Source: Muribaculaceae bacterium
Lineage (GTDB): Bacteria; Bacteroidota; Bacteroidia; Bacteroidales; Muribaculaceae
Length of the DNA: 54,798 nucleotides
Reading direction: 5' to 3'
Assembly (NCBI GenBank): GCA_017454355.1
Contig: JAFTDD010000001.1
Coordinates: forward strand, 1 to 54,798
Part shown: positions 18,263 through 27,455 of the stretch, in pieces
Layout of the letters: each line of letters begins with the position of its first letter
Numbering within the stretch: the stretch's first letter is position 1
Position numbers and translations under genes: made by a program
The notes under the pieces: model-generated
What the model saw: only the letters and a program-made list of their open reading frames with translations
Database searches by the model: none
What the model was told of the DNA's origin: nothing

Positions 18263-20197
18263 ATGCGTTACTTATCAATTTGCCTGTTGGCACTCATCGT
18301 TTCGCTCGCCTCATGCAGCAGTTCGCGTGAAGCGGCAAAAACTGCAAGGGCGCGCGTGAACACCGCCCCCGCCGCCACTACCGCTCAAAAGCCAATCCAG
18401 ATGATTCTTGACTCGGACTTCGGCAGTTCAACCGACGACCTGTTCGCCTTGATGATGCTTCATCACTACATCAACGACGGCCGCGTTGACCTCAAGGGCA
18501 TCATCGTTGACCGCGAGGGAGAAAAGAATGCCGGCGTGGTCGACATCTTCAACAACTACTACGGGCACCCCAATATCCCCGTGGGTCTCGAGCGCAACGG
18601 CGTCAAAAATCCGCGTTGCTTTATCCCTTACAACGGCATCTGTGACATGAAGGACGCCACGGGCAAACCGCTCTTCAAGCGTACGCTCGACACGTCAAAG
18701 TTGCCCGACGGTTACAAACTATATCGCCAGATCCTTTCCAAGGCCGGCGACAAGGAGATTGTTATCGTCGCCATCGGTTTCGCGACAACGCTCTCTCAAC
18801 TGATGGAGAGCGGTGCCGATGAGTATTCCAAACTCAGCGGAGTGGAATTGCTCGACAAGAAGGTGAAGGCAATCTATATCCAGAGTGGCCGCTTTGAGGC
18901 GGGCGACAGCTTGAGCGGATACAATATGCGGGCCGCAAGCCGCCAGAGCGCTGTTTTCTATAGCAAGTTGCCGGCAAGTGTCGACTTGATTATGTCGCCA
19001 AGCAACGTGGGCGACGGTATGGACTACGTGCCGCGCGATGTGCTGGCCGACCTGTCGACTGTGGAGGTCAACCCCATCAAGAGCGTTTACTCGTTCTATA
19101 CTTGCGACACCGGGCAACGTATGTGGGACACCAACTGTCTGGTCAATGCCGTGCTCGGCGACAGTGAGTATATTCTCTCGCCGCGCGGCCGCGTCACCTT
19201 TGTTGACCGCGGTGAGGAGTCGCTCATGCTCTTCAAGCAAGACGCTCATGGCAACGCCCGCTATCAGTTGCCGGGCGACAGTTACTTTAACCAGAACAAA
19301 TTGATGGACATCCGCCGCCTCAACCGCATCAACCCCAACCCCTCGCCCTACACCGTCGAGGCCCCGCAGCCTCAACTCATCGGCAGTGCCGCCACCGCGT
19401 GGGTCAAGCCGCGTCTCAACCAACTAGTTGACAAATATATGGCCAGCGCCGGCAACACGCTTGACCCGGCCGATGTGATGATGCTCCTGCGCCCCATCGG
19501 ATACATCGCTTCTAATGCCGCCGACTATAGTGAGGCTACCGCCGTGCTTGAGGACGCCATTTACAAACGTATGCTCCAGCGTGCTGTCGCTATGGGTAAA
19601 AACTCGATGGTTATCGTCACCGGGCCGCCGGCAAGCGGCAAGAGCACAGCAGTGAGGGCATTGAAACTCGGCGGAGCCGGTTTGGTCTATGACGCTGACC
19701 TCAGCGACGCACGCCGTCTCGTTGACGTCATCAATTTGGCCTATACAGCCGGAATGAGCGATGTGAGCGTTGTGATGGTCTACAACGACCTTGTCACGTG
19801 CTTTAAGAATGCCGTTAACCGTGGCCACACCAAGTGGCGCTTCACGCCCATGGACCAACTGGTGGCGGCATATAGCAGCAACACCGGCAACATTGACCTG
19901 CTGCGCGCGGCCTATCCCGACGTGGCGATTCGGCCAATCAACTGCGCCGGCAATGGGGGAGTGCGACCGGTGTCGCTCGAGGAAGCCGCAAAGTGGAAAT
20001 ATAATGTTGACGAGGCACTGATGACGGCCCTGCTCAACTGCGCTCAAGAAATGATTGACAATGGCGAACTGAGAGGCACCGACATTCCGGCTGCCTTGGG
20101 TGATGTGCTGTCTATCCCGCAACTCACCGATGCCACGCGTCCTATGGCTCAACGCCTCGACTATAAGGTGCGCGAGGTGCAGAGCCAGTGGAGATAA
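18263..20197 (+). CDS. Lipoprotein: nucleoside hydrolase-like domain fused to a P-loop kinase-like domain
   Basis: I use the ATG at 18263, since MRYLSICLLALIVSLASC is a lipoprotein signal with the Cys directly after it; a GTG at 18254 would add three residues. Residues about 45-390 resemble inosine-uridine nucleoside hydrolases: ILDSDFGSSTDDLFALMML holds the Asp-rich metal-binding motif in the longer variant with two Asp after G-x3, and IVIVAIGFATTLSQLM and MWDTNCLVNAVLG fit later core segments. Residues about 445-600 form a separate domain with a perfect Walker A, GPPASGKST (454-462), then VYDADLSDARR and a helical region, reminiscent of zeta-toxin or shikimate-type small kinases. A lipidated protein would face away from cytoplasmic ATP, so this pairing is odd. 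It precedes the DUF1232 gene by 88 nt. Confidence 0.7.
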   Translation: MRYLSICLLALIVSLASCSSSREAAKTARARVNTAPAATTAQKPIQMILDSDFGSSTDDLFALMMLHHYINDGRVDLKGIIVDREGEKNAGVVDIFNNYYGHPNIPVGLERNGVKNPRCFIPYNGICDMKDATGKPLFKRTLDTSKLPDGYKLYRQILSKAGDKEIVIVAIGFATTLSQLMESGADEYSKLSGVELLDKKVKAIYIQSGRFEAGDSLSGYNMRAASRQSAVFYSKLPASVDLIMSPSNVGDGMDYVPRDVLADLSTVEVNPIKSVYSFYTCDTGQRMWDTNCLVNAVLGDSEYILSPRGRVTFVDRGEESLMLFKQDAHGNARYQLPGDSYFNQNKLMDIRRLNRINPNPSPYTVEAPQPQLIGSAATAWVKPRLNQLVDKYMASAGNTLDPADVMMLLRPIGYIASNAADYSEATAVLEDAIYKRMLQRAVAMGKNSMVIVTGPPASGKSTAVRALKLGGAGLVYDADLSDARRLVDVINLAYTAGMSDVSVVMVYNDLVTCFKNAVNRGHTKWRFTPMDQLVAAYSSNTGNIDLLRAAYPDVAIRPINCAGNGGVRPVSLEEAAKWKYNVDEALMTALLNCAQEMIDNGELRGTDIPAALGDVLSIPQLTDATRPMAQRLDYKVREVQSQWR

Positions 20198-20214
20198 TGG
20201 CCTTGTCCTCCCCC

Positions 20215-20237
20215 AGCCCCCTCCCGAAGGGGGGGCT
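20215..20237. repeat. C/G-rich hairpin repeat after the fusion gene
   Basis: AGCCCCCTCCC, GAAG, GGGGGGCT folds into a short GC-rich hairpin. No T-tract follows directly. Similar CCCCCTCCCGAAGGGGGG words are common spacer repeats in Bacteroidales (recollection). Confidence 0.6.
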
Positions 20238-20284
20238 ATTGGTGGAAGAACAAACGAAAAACGAAAAACTAACAACGAAAATAG

Positions 20285-20662
20285 ATGAAAAAGATATTTG
20301 ATTTTGAGGCCTATCGTCGGTTTTTTGACACCGGCAACTTTTGGCGGAAACTCGCCGGTGTGGCAAAGCGTGCCGGCATCAAATTGGTTTACATGGCTCT
20401 TGTGTTGTACTACGTTACACGTGACCCTCGCGTGTCGTCGACCGACAAGATGAAAATCTATGGTGCGTTGGGCTATTTTATCCTTCCGGCAGACCTCATT
20501 CCCGATGCTATCGCGGTGATGGGATTTACCGATGACTTGGCTGCTCTGACCTGGGCGATGTACACCGCAAGCGCCTACGTTACGCCCGAAATAGAGCAGC
20601 GTGCCGTCGACAAACTGCATGAGTGGTTTGGCGACTACGATGTTGATGAAGTGAGATCCTAA
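20285..20662 (+). CDS. DUF1232 (YkvA-like) membrane protein
   Basis: 125 aa. The DUF1232 core is visible: LVLYYVTRDPRVSSTDKMKI, then YGALGYFILPADLIPDAI and MGFTDDLAALTWAM. It is a small protein with one or two hydrophobic hairpins, probably in the inner membrane. The leader carries ACGAAAAACGAAAAAC repeats up to the start. It is followed after 13 nt by the alpha-2-macroglobulin-like gene and may be co-transcribed with it. Function unknown. Confidence 0.85.
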   Translation: MKKIFDFEAYRRFFDTGNFWRKLAGVAKRAGIKLVYMALVLYYVTRDPRVSSTDKMKIYGALGYFILPADLIPDAIAVMGFTDDLAALTWAMYTASAYVTPEIEQRAVDKLHEWFGDYDVDEVRS

Positions 20663-20675
20663 TTTTTATGTGACT

Positions 20676-23600
20676 ATGAAACGTTTTTTTAATCTATTAA
20701 TAATCATTCTATTTGTCATGGCATTCACACCATTATCATCACATGGTGCCGGCAAGCAGCAACGTGAGGTTGACTTCAACTTCCCGCAAGACGTGTCCAA
20801 AGAGGCTCTCGCCGATTTGGACAAGGCCCTCAAGAAAGGCGATGGTTACACCGTTGTCGATGCCCTCGTGCGCTACTCGCTGGCACAAAGTTCCATTTCG
20901 CCCGACAATCTGCCGGAGATTATCAACCGCATTGAGCATACCGCCAACAAGGAGAAAGACCCGGCCCTCAAGGCATTGCTCTTCTTGCTTGAGGCGCGCA
21001 TCTTCAACGACTATAGCGAATATTACGGCGTATGGGACCGCCGCCGTATCGCCGACCTTGACGACGACCCTGACGAGGAAGTAGGGTCTGGCTCTGGCCT
21101 GACCTCAAGCGGCAACGGCGAGGACTACAGTGAGTGGGCACCCGAGCAGTTCAAGAACCGCATCGACTCGTTGCTGCGCCTCTCGATTGCCAACACGGCG
21201 GCCCTGAAGGCCGTGCCCCTGCGCTCGCTTGAAGGCATCGTGCGCAGCGAGAGCCCCGTCGGCTACGACTTGTTGCCAACGCTACTCTCCTTTGTCTGCT
21301 GCCAAGCCTCCACGCTCGTCACCGACGATAACCTCGAAATCGCTATTGACCGAGCATGGGTCGAGGGGACAAAGGGTGACCCGGCTCCCCACATTTATGC
21401 CTTGATGAAGGCTGACGACGATGCCGGTGGCAAGGGTTATAGCGACATCTATAATGAGTGGCGTGACAACCAGTGGAGCGGCCTCGCCCTGCGTATGCTC
21501 TACGCCGGCGACCACTATGCCGACCTCAAGGACTACGTCGCCCGTTTCCCCGACTCGCCATTCACTCCGGAGTTTAGAAACAAAATTGTGAACATCGAGG
21601 AGCGCAACATGGCGCTGTCCTACCGAGAGCACATCACCTCGCGCGACGACTTCAAGGTGAACGTGCGCATGTCGAATATCAATAGCGGCACCGTGCGCCT
21701 CTATCAAGTGCCCGACACGATGCTCGAGCGCTTGTCAAAGCAAAATTGGCCGCGCTTGGTGATAAAGACTCTGCCACTCGTAGCCGAGCGACAAGCCACA
21801 GTGCAGGGACAGATGCCGTTCAGTGCCGAGGCCGAGGTGAATTTCGGGAGTCTGCCTTTTGGTAGTTATGTCGCCATTCCGGCCTATAAAGTGAATGGCG
21901 AGGAGATGTCGCTCGCCGAGGAGCCGCTCGCCAGCATCGTGCGTGTTCACGATATCAACACGTTCAATATCGCCACTGTGTCCGATGGAGGATTGATTAT
22001 TGTTGTCGACTGCAAGAGTGGCGCGCCGGTCAGCGGCGCGTTGGTCAAGAGCACGAGTTCGCTTGTAAGGCTAACCGATGTCACCGGCGATAAGGGCGAG
22101 GTTGCCGTGCCTAACAATCTTACCTCAAGTTTTGACTACACTGCCGTCAAGGGCAACGACCGCTATCTGCCCGGCCAACATTACTATATCAAGACGTCAG
22201 ATTATAGAACGAGCATGACGGTGAAACTCTATACCGACCTGGGTATCTACCGACCGGGCGAGACAGTACAGTTGGCCGGCGTGGTCTATAAGGGCGATGG
22301 CATGAGTAATGCCGTGCTGCCGGGGACCAAACTCAGCATTCAACTCGATGACGCTGCCAACAATAAGGTGGAGTCGCAAGAGGCAACCGCTGACGAGTTT
22401 GGCCGCTTCACCGCATCGTTTGACTTACCCACCGACCGCATGAACGGCTCGTGGACCTTCCGCGTCCGCGCACTTGCTTCCCGTGAGGCGTATTTAGGCA
22501 ATACAAGTTATAAAGAGATTGAGGTGAGCGAGTACAAGACGCCAACGTTTGAGATCGAGTGGATTGATGTCAAGCAAAGTTACGTCAACCACCAGCCGGT
22601 GAAACTCGCCGGCCGTATAATGACCTATAGCGGCATGCCGCTGCAAGACACCGAGGTGCAACTGCTCGTCAATCAAGAGGAGTGGAGTTGGTGGTGGCGC
22701 TACAGCAGCCGCGACACCGGCGACGAGGTGTTTAACGACACCGTGCGCACCGACTCCAACGGCCGCTTTGAGATTGTCATACCGGCCGAGGAGTTTGAGG
22801 AGAATGAGTCCGGCCGCCGGTATTGGTGGTCGCTCTACCGCTACACGGCCCACGCTATGGCCACCGACAAGGCCGGCGAGACCCACGAGGCTCACCACGG
22901 ATTTATCATCGGCACCCGTCGCGGACTGCAATTCACCAAGAATGAGATAGAGTATCGCAACACGGCTCCCATCAAGTTGCCGCTTGTTTACAACACCACC
23001 AGCGAGACCCAGACTTGGGTGCCCTGCACGTGGGAGTTGCTCAAGGGCGATGAATCGGTCGCGACCGGCAACCTCAACACCAACGACCCGACCATCGACC
23101 TGACCAAGGTGCCGAGCGGGAAGTATCGCATCAAGGTGCATATCCTCGATGCCGGTGACGATGAGGACGACGCCACCGTGACGGCCGACATCATCCTCTA
23201 TCGCCTCGACGATAAGCAGGCTCCGGAGGCCGACACGCCGCTGTGGGTGCCCGAATCCGAGCGAAGCGTTGATGACAAGAACGTGGGACGTTTCCTTGTG
23301 GGTGTCAGCGGCAGCGAGGCTCACGTCTATATGGTGACAAGCACGCGCACCAAGGTGCTCGACAACCGCTGGCTGCACCTCAAGCCGGGTATGCACACCA
23401 TCACGGTGAATGTGCCGCGGGAGGCTGAGGAGTGTGTACACGTCAAACTCATCGCCATGCGCGATAACAAAGTCTACAACGAGGATTTCACTCTCGAGGC
23501 TCCTGCCAACATCGACGGACTGAAGGTGGCCGTGAAGAGTTTCCGAAACAAACTGGTGCCGGGCGAGAAGGAGCACTGGACGTTTACCGTCAAGGGGCGT

Positions 23601-26303
23601 CATGGCGACAACCGCCACGCGGCGATGATGCTCGAGATGTTTGACAAGGCCCTCAACACGCTCGCCGACAACTCGTGGAGCGCGCCGCAAGGTCGCCTCT
23701 ACCGTTATGACCCCGTGAGAACATACACCTTCTCTTACTTAGGCTTCAACAGTACCAACCGCCGATGGAGCGGCAAGACGTTTAATGCCGTCGACATCGA
23801 TGAGCCGTATTTCTACCTCTACGACGAATCCTTCTTCGGCACGATGGGCTACAAATATTTAAATTTCGAGGCCGGTGCCTCGAGGAGGCTATATAAAATG
23901 CAAGCAACGGCCGACATGGCCAGTCCGATGATGGTGGAGGATGAAATCTCGATGGAGGACGGCGCCGCCGAACTCGGCGAGGTGGTTACCGCCTTTGGTG
24001 TGAGCACCGAGGCCAAGGAACAACTCGACAACGTGCAGATGCGCATGGCCGACGTCAAGACGGCCTTGTGGAAGCCGATGCTCACCACCAACGAGCAGGG
24101 CGAGGCGCAGGTAGAGTTTGACGCGCCGCAGTTCAACACCACATGGATTGTGCAGGCTGTCGCGTGGGACAACAGGGTCTACGGCGACCGCATCAACTTT
24201 GAGGTGCTCACCCAAAAGCCAATCATGGTCAAGGCCAACCCGCCGCGCTTCCTGCGCCAAGGCGACACGGTGACGCTCGCCGCGAGCGTGCAGAACGCGA
24301 CCGACGCGCCTGCCGCCTATAACGCCGTGATTGAACTCTTCGACCCGCGCACCGAGGCTGTGCTGGCCACACGCAATGTGCAAGGCAATCTCGAGGCGAT
24401 GGCCACCGACGCCATCACCATCGACTGGCAGGTGCCGGCCGACGCCGCGTTTGTCGGAGTGCGCGTCAAGGCGGTCGCCGGCGGCTTCGGCGACGGCGAG
24501 CAGGTGATGGTGCCCGTGCTGGAGAACTCTCAGCCGGTGATTGAGTCCACCCCGTTCTACATCGAGGCCGGCACCGCTCACGCCAGCATCGACCTGCCGC
24601 AATTCCCCGAGGGAGCCCGCGTCACGCTTGAATATTGCGACAACCCCGTGTGGTACTGCGTCACGGCGCTGCCCACCATCTTCGACGGCGATTACGTGAG
24701 CGCCAGTTCGTTGGCCCATAACCTATTCGCGCTGCGTGTGGCGCAAGGTGTGGCCACCCTCAAGCCGGAAGTCAAGCAGGCCATCGATTATTGGAAAGCC
24801 AACGATGAGGATTCGACTCTCGTGTCGATGCTCGCTACCAACCGCGACCTTAAGATCGGCACGCTGCTCGCCTCGCCGTGGCTGCCGGAGGCCGATCGCC
24901 AGACACTGCGCATGAGCCGCCTGAACGAGTTGTTTGACACCGAAAAGATGGCCGCCGAGCAGACGCGTATCGTTGACCGGCTGCTGTCGCTGCAGAACGC
25001 CGACGGCGGTCTCTCCTGGGTGGACTATCCCTACCGCGAGTCGAGCCTATGGGCCACAGGACTGGTGCTGGAAATCATCGGCCAGTTGCGCCAGATGGAA
25101 TGTCTCAACAAGGACGAGCGCCTCGAGGGACTTGTGCAACGCGCCATCGCCTTCTACGACCGCGAGACGCTTGCCGAGGTTGACCGCCACATCAAGATTG
25201 TGGGTAAGAAGAACGCCAACTACCTCCTCTGGAGCGACTACGTCTATACGCGCCAAATGCATTCCGGCATCGCTATGCCAAAGGCCAACGCCGAACTCGC
25301 CAAAAAGGTTCTCAAGGCGATGGACGCAAGTTGGAGCAAGGGATTGACCCACGGCGAGAAAGCGTTCTATGCGCTCACCCTCGACCGCGGCGGCTACCAC
25401 AAGACGGCCGCGCGCATCGTGGAGAGCCTGCGGCAGTTTGCCATCGTCAAGCCTCACCTGGGCACCTATTGGGACAATATCAACCGCGGATGGCGTTACA
25501 GCGACAAGGTGGCGGTCACGGCTCGCATACTGCAAGCCTTTGACCAAATCGACCCGCGCGAAGACGAGATTAACGGCATCCGCAAGTGGATGCTGCTCAT
25601 GAAGCAGACCAACGACTGGGGCTCGTCGAGCCTCGCGGCCGATGCCGTGTTCACCCTCCTCACCACGGGCAGTCAGTGGCTTGAGCGTGCGCCGCAGTCG
25701 CCGCGTGTCACCGTCGCCGGGCAGCCGGTCGCCTTCAACAAGGTTGACGAGTGGCTGGGTTACGCTCGCAAGACAATTGACGCGACTTCGACCGGCAGTG
25801 TCGTTATTGACCGCACGGCTTCCGGCCCAGCATGGGGCGCGATCTACGCCCAATGGGTGGCCCCGATGACCCAAGTGAAGGCCGCTGCAATCGAGGACCT
25901 GAGCATCTCCAAGCGGCTCGCGCTATATAACGCCGACGGCTCGCTCAGTGCCGCCGACGTCAGCGAACTGCACGTTGGCGACAAGGTGCAGGTGCGGCTC
26001 ACCATCAAGAACCAGCGTGACCTCGACTACGTCACCGTCATCGACGAGCGTGGCGCCTGTTTCGAGCCGGTGGACCAGACCAGCGGCCACCGCTATGCCG
26101 ACCGCATCGGTTACTATCACGAGACCAAGGACAGCAGCACGCGCCTCTTCTTCAACTCGCTCGACAAGGGCACCCACGTGATCACCTACGACCTCTACGT
26201 GATGGCCGCCGGCGAGTTCAGTGTGGGCATCGCCACCGTCCAGAGCCAGTACGCTCCCCAGGAGACGGCCCACACCGCCGGCCTCACTGTCACCGTCAAG
26301 TAA
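20676..26303 (+). CDS. Alpha-2-macroglobulin-like envelope protein, 1875 aa
   Basis: The ATG at 20676 is chosen over a GTG 6 nt upstream; it gives MKRFFNLLIIILFVMAF, a signal peptide. An N-terminal helical part is followed by MG-type beta domains, with the MG2 hallmark GIYRPGETVQLAGVVYKG near residue 520. The A2M family block TTNEQGEAQVEFDAPQFNTT lies near 1145. A helical alpha/alpha-toroid follows (LQNADGGLSWVDYPYRESS near 1440) and then a C-terminal beta domain. The thioester CxEQ of protease-trapping A2Ms is absent where the toroid begins (around VTALPTIFDGDYVSASSLAH). It therefore belongs to the thioester-less Bacteroidetes type. A perfect terminator hairpin follows at 26319. Confidence 0.88.
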   Translation: MKRFFNLLIIILFVMAFTPLSSHGAGKQQREVDFNFPQDVSKEALADLDKALKKGDGYTVVDALVRYSLAQSSISPDNLPEIINRIEHTANKEKDPALKALLFLLEARIFNDYSEYYGVWDRRRIADLDDDPDEEVGSGSGLTSSGNGEDYSEWAPEQFKNRIDSLLRLSIANTAALKAVPLRSLEGIVRSESPVGYDLLPTLLSFVCCQASTLVTDDNLEIAIDRAWVEGTKGDPAPHIYALMKADDDAGGKGYSDIYNEWRDNQWSGLALRMLYAGDHYADLKDYVARFPDSPFTPEFRNKIVNIEERNMALSYREHITSRDDFKVNVRMSNINSGTVRLYQVPDTMLERLSKQNWPRLVIKTLPLVAERQATVQGQMPFSAEAEVNFGSLPFGSYVAIPAYKVNGEEMSLAEEPLASIVRVHDINTFNIATVSDGGLIIVVDCKSGAPVSGALVKSTSSLVRLTDVTGDKGEVAVPNNLTSSFDYTAVKGNDRYLPGQHYYIKTSDYRTSMTVKLYTDLGIYRPGETVQLAGVVYKGDGMSNAVLPGTKLSIQLDDAANNKVESQEATADEFGRFTASFDLPTDRMNGSWTFRVRALASREAYLGNTSYKEIEVSEYKTPTFEIEWIDVKQSYVNHQPVKLAGRIMTYSGMPLQDTEVQLLVNQEEWSWWWRYSSRDTGDEVFNDTVRTDSNGRFEIVIPAEEFEENESGRRYWWSLYRYTAHAMATDKAGETHEAHHGFIIGTRRGLQFTKNEIEYRNTAPIKLPLVYNTTSETQTWVPCTWELLKGDESVATGNLNTNDPTIDLTKVPSGKYRIKVHILDAGDDEDDATVTADIILYRLDDKQAPEADTPLWVPESERSVDDKNVGRFLVGVSGSEAHVYMVTSTRTKVLDNRWLHLKPGMHTITVNVPREAEECVHVKLIAMRDNKVYNEDFTLEAPANIDGLKVAVKSFRNKLVPGEKEHWTFTVKGRHGDNRHAAMMLEMFDKALNTLADNSWSAPQGRLYRYDPVRTYTFSYLGFNSTNRRWSGKTFNAVDIDEPYFYLYDESFFGTMGYKYLNFEAGASRRLYKMQATADMASPMMVEDEISMEDGAAELGEVVTAFGVSTEAKEQLDNVQMRMADVKTALWKPMLTTNEQGEAQVEFDAPQFNTTWIVQAVAWDNRVYGDRINFEVLTQKPIMVKANPPRFLRQGDTVTLAASVQNATDAPAAYNAVIELFDPRTEAVLATRNVQGNLEAMATDAITIDWQVPADAAFVGVRVKAVAGGFGDGEQVMVPVLENSQPVIESTPFYIEAGTAHASIDLPQFPEGARVTLEYCDNPVWYCVTALPTIFDGDYVSASSLAHNLFALRVAQGVATLKPEVKQAIDYWKANDEDSTLVSMLATNRDLKIGTLLASPWLPEADRQTLRMSRLNELFDTEKMAAEQTRIVDRLLSLQNADGGLSWVDYPYRESSLWATGLVLEIIGQLRQMECLNKDERLEGLVQRAIAFYDRETLAEVDRHIKIVGKKNANYLLWSDYVYTRQMHSGIAMPKANAELAKKVLKAMDASWSKGLTHGEKAFYALTLDRGGYHKTAARIVESLRQFAIVKPHLGTYWDNINRGWRYSDKVAVTARILQAFDQIDPREDEINGIRKWMLLMKQTNDWGSSSLAADAVFTLLTTGSQWLERAPQSPRVTVAGQPVAFNKVDEWLGYARKTIDATSTGSVVIDRTASGPAWGAIYAQWVAPMTQVKAAAIEDLSISKRLALYNADGSLSAADVSELHVGDKVQVRLTIKNQRDLDYVTVIDERGACFEPVDQTSGHRYADRIGYYHETKDSSTRLFFNSLDKGTHVITYDLYVMAAGEFSVGIATVQSQYAPQETAHTAGLTVTVK

Positions 26304-26318
26304 CCTCCTCCCAGATTC

Positions 26319-26354
26319 TAGGGTTCCTAGTTCTCCTAGGAACCCTAGTTTTTC
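26319..26354 (+). terminator. Rho-independent terminator built from CTAG repeats
   Basis: CTAGGGTTCCTAG at 26319-26331 and its exact complement at 26337-26349 form a 13-bp stem with a 5-nt loop, followed by TTTTT. Further CTAG-type units continue to about 26395. Confidence 0.75.
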
Positions 26355-26420
26355 TAGGAGCCCTAGTTTTTCTAGGAGCCCTAGTTTTTCTAAAAAATTA
26401 TCCTCAATAAAATCATTACT

Positions 26421-27131
26421 ATGGACGAGAACGACATCCCTCGCGTTTTGAGAAATCAAGTGCCATACAGAGAACTCTATTTCTATCAGAAATCAGAAGT
26501 CATTTATGCTATGACTTACTATTTCGCCCATAAATATTATGTCGCACGAAAAGACCGCACGGTTGACCAAATCATTCAGGCAGCGCGTAGCGGCAAGCAA
26601 AACATAGTCGAGGGATTCGCCGACGGTGTCACGTCCACTGAACTTCAATTAAAACTGATTAACGTAGCCCGTTCTTCTCTTGAGGAAGTAAGGGCAGACT
26701 ATGAGGACTATATTTTAACCCGTAATCTGTCGTTGTGGGATGCTGCTCATCCTCGTTATGAGGAGATGCTTAACTACTGCCGTTCCCGCAACAGAGTTGA
26801 TGATTATAAGCGTTATTTTGAAAAGTGGGATGCGGAAGAGTTTTGCAATGTGGCACTAACCCTGTTACACATGACCGACAAAATGATGATTTCTTATCTC
26901 AAGGGACTAGAAACGCAATTTATCACACAGGGCGGTATCCGCGAGAGGATGTATGCCGCTCGCACCGGTTATCGCCAAAATATCGATAACGAACTGCAGG
27001 CACTGCGTGATCAAGTAAAGAGCCTGAGGCAACAACTGTCAGTAAAAGAGCAAGAAATTAACCGTCTTCTTGCCGAGAACCACCATCTTGAGGTCCTCCT
27101 CACCCAATCCCGCCATCCCGGAGCCCAATAG
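26421..27131 (+). CDS. Four-helix-bundle protein of the 23S-IVP/Avd-like superfamily with coiled-coil tail
   Basis: 236 aa. Residues about 25-130 contain FYQKSEVIYAMTYYFAHKYY, QIIQAARSGKQNIVEGFADG and LKLINVARSSLEEVRADYED. This is the pattern of four-helix-bundle proteins related to the 23S rRNA intervening-sequence protein. The 'suffix' part to residue 185 is typical of the longer Bacteroidetes version, and residues 190-225 form a coiled coil (LRDQVKSLRQQLSVKEQEIN). The same fold includes Avd, the accessory protein of diversity-generating retroelements, but this one is about twice as long and may be unrelated in function. It stands 947 nt upstream of a gene with a DGR-like variable end. CTAG repeats flank it on both sides. 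Confidence 0.75.
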   Translation: MDENDIPRVLRNQVPYRELYFYQKSEVIYAMTYYFAHKYYVARKDRTVDQIIQAARSGKQNIVEGFADGVTSTELQLKLINVARSSLEEVRADYEDYILTRNLSLWDAAHPRYEEMLNYCRSRNRVDDYKRYFEKWDAEEFCNVALTLLHMTDKMMISYLKGLETQFITQGGIRERMYAARTGYRQNIDNELQALRDQVKSLRQQLSVKEQEINRLLAENHHLEVLLTQSRHPGAQ

Positions 27132-27141
27132 ACTCTGCCCA

Positions 27142-27345
27142 TAGAATTTATAGAATCCCTAGAATCCCTAGAATCCCTAGAATCCCTAGAATCCCTAGAA
27201 TCCCTAGAATCCCTAGAATCCCTAGAATCCCTAGAATTCCTAGAATTCCTAGAATTCCTAGAATTCCTAGAATTCCTAGAATCCCTAGAATTCCTAGAAT
27301 CCCTAGTTTTACTAGGAACCCTAGGAACCCTAGGAAAAATAGTTT
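27142..27345. repeat. 9-nt tandem array TAGAATCCC and CTAG terminator-like end
   Basis: About 18 head-to-tail units of TAGAATCCC/TAGAATTCC run from 27142 to about 27306. They are followed by TTTTACTAGGAACCCTAGG words that are complementary to the array. The same word family is at 26319-26395 and 37057-37125. The high copy number of a short unit makes length change by slippage likely. Confidence 0.85.
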
Positions 27346-27417
27346 CCCTCGCCCCGCTAAAATAGAGAGGCGGTGGTGAGGAAATCCATCTTCTTTCTCT
27401 CATTTTCCCGGGAAAGT

Positions 27418-27449
27418 GTTGTGTGAATGAAAAAAATGCAGTAATTTTG
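27418..27449 (+). promoter_or_regulatory. Promoter of the putative structured RNA
   Basis: GTTG at 27418-27421 (one mismatch to TTTG), a 20-nt spacer and a perfect TAATTTTG at 27442-27449. The predicted start is near 27456. Confidence 0.6.
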
Positions 27450-27455
27450 CAAGCG

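Noticed and set aside
20676-26303. Protease-trapping alpha-2-macroglobulin with thioester
   Set aside because: The CxEQ thioester motif is not found where it should precede the helical toroid.
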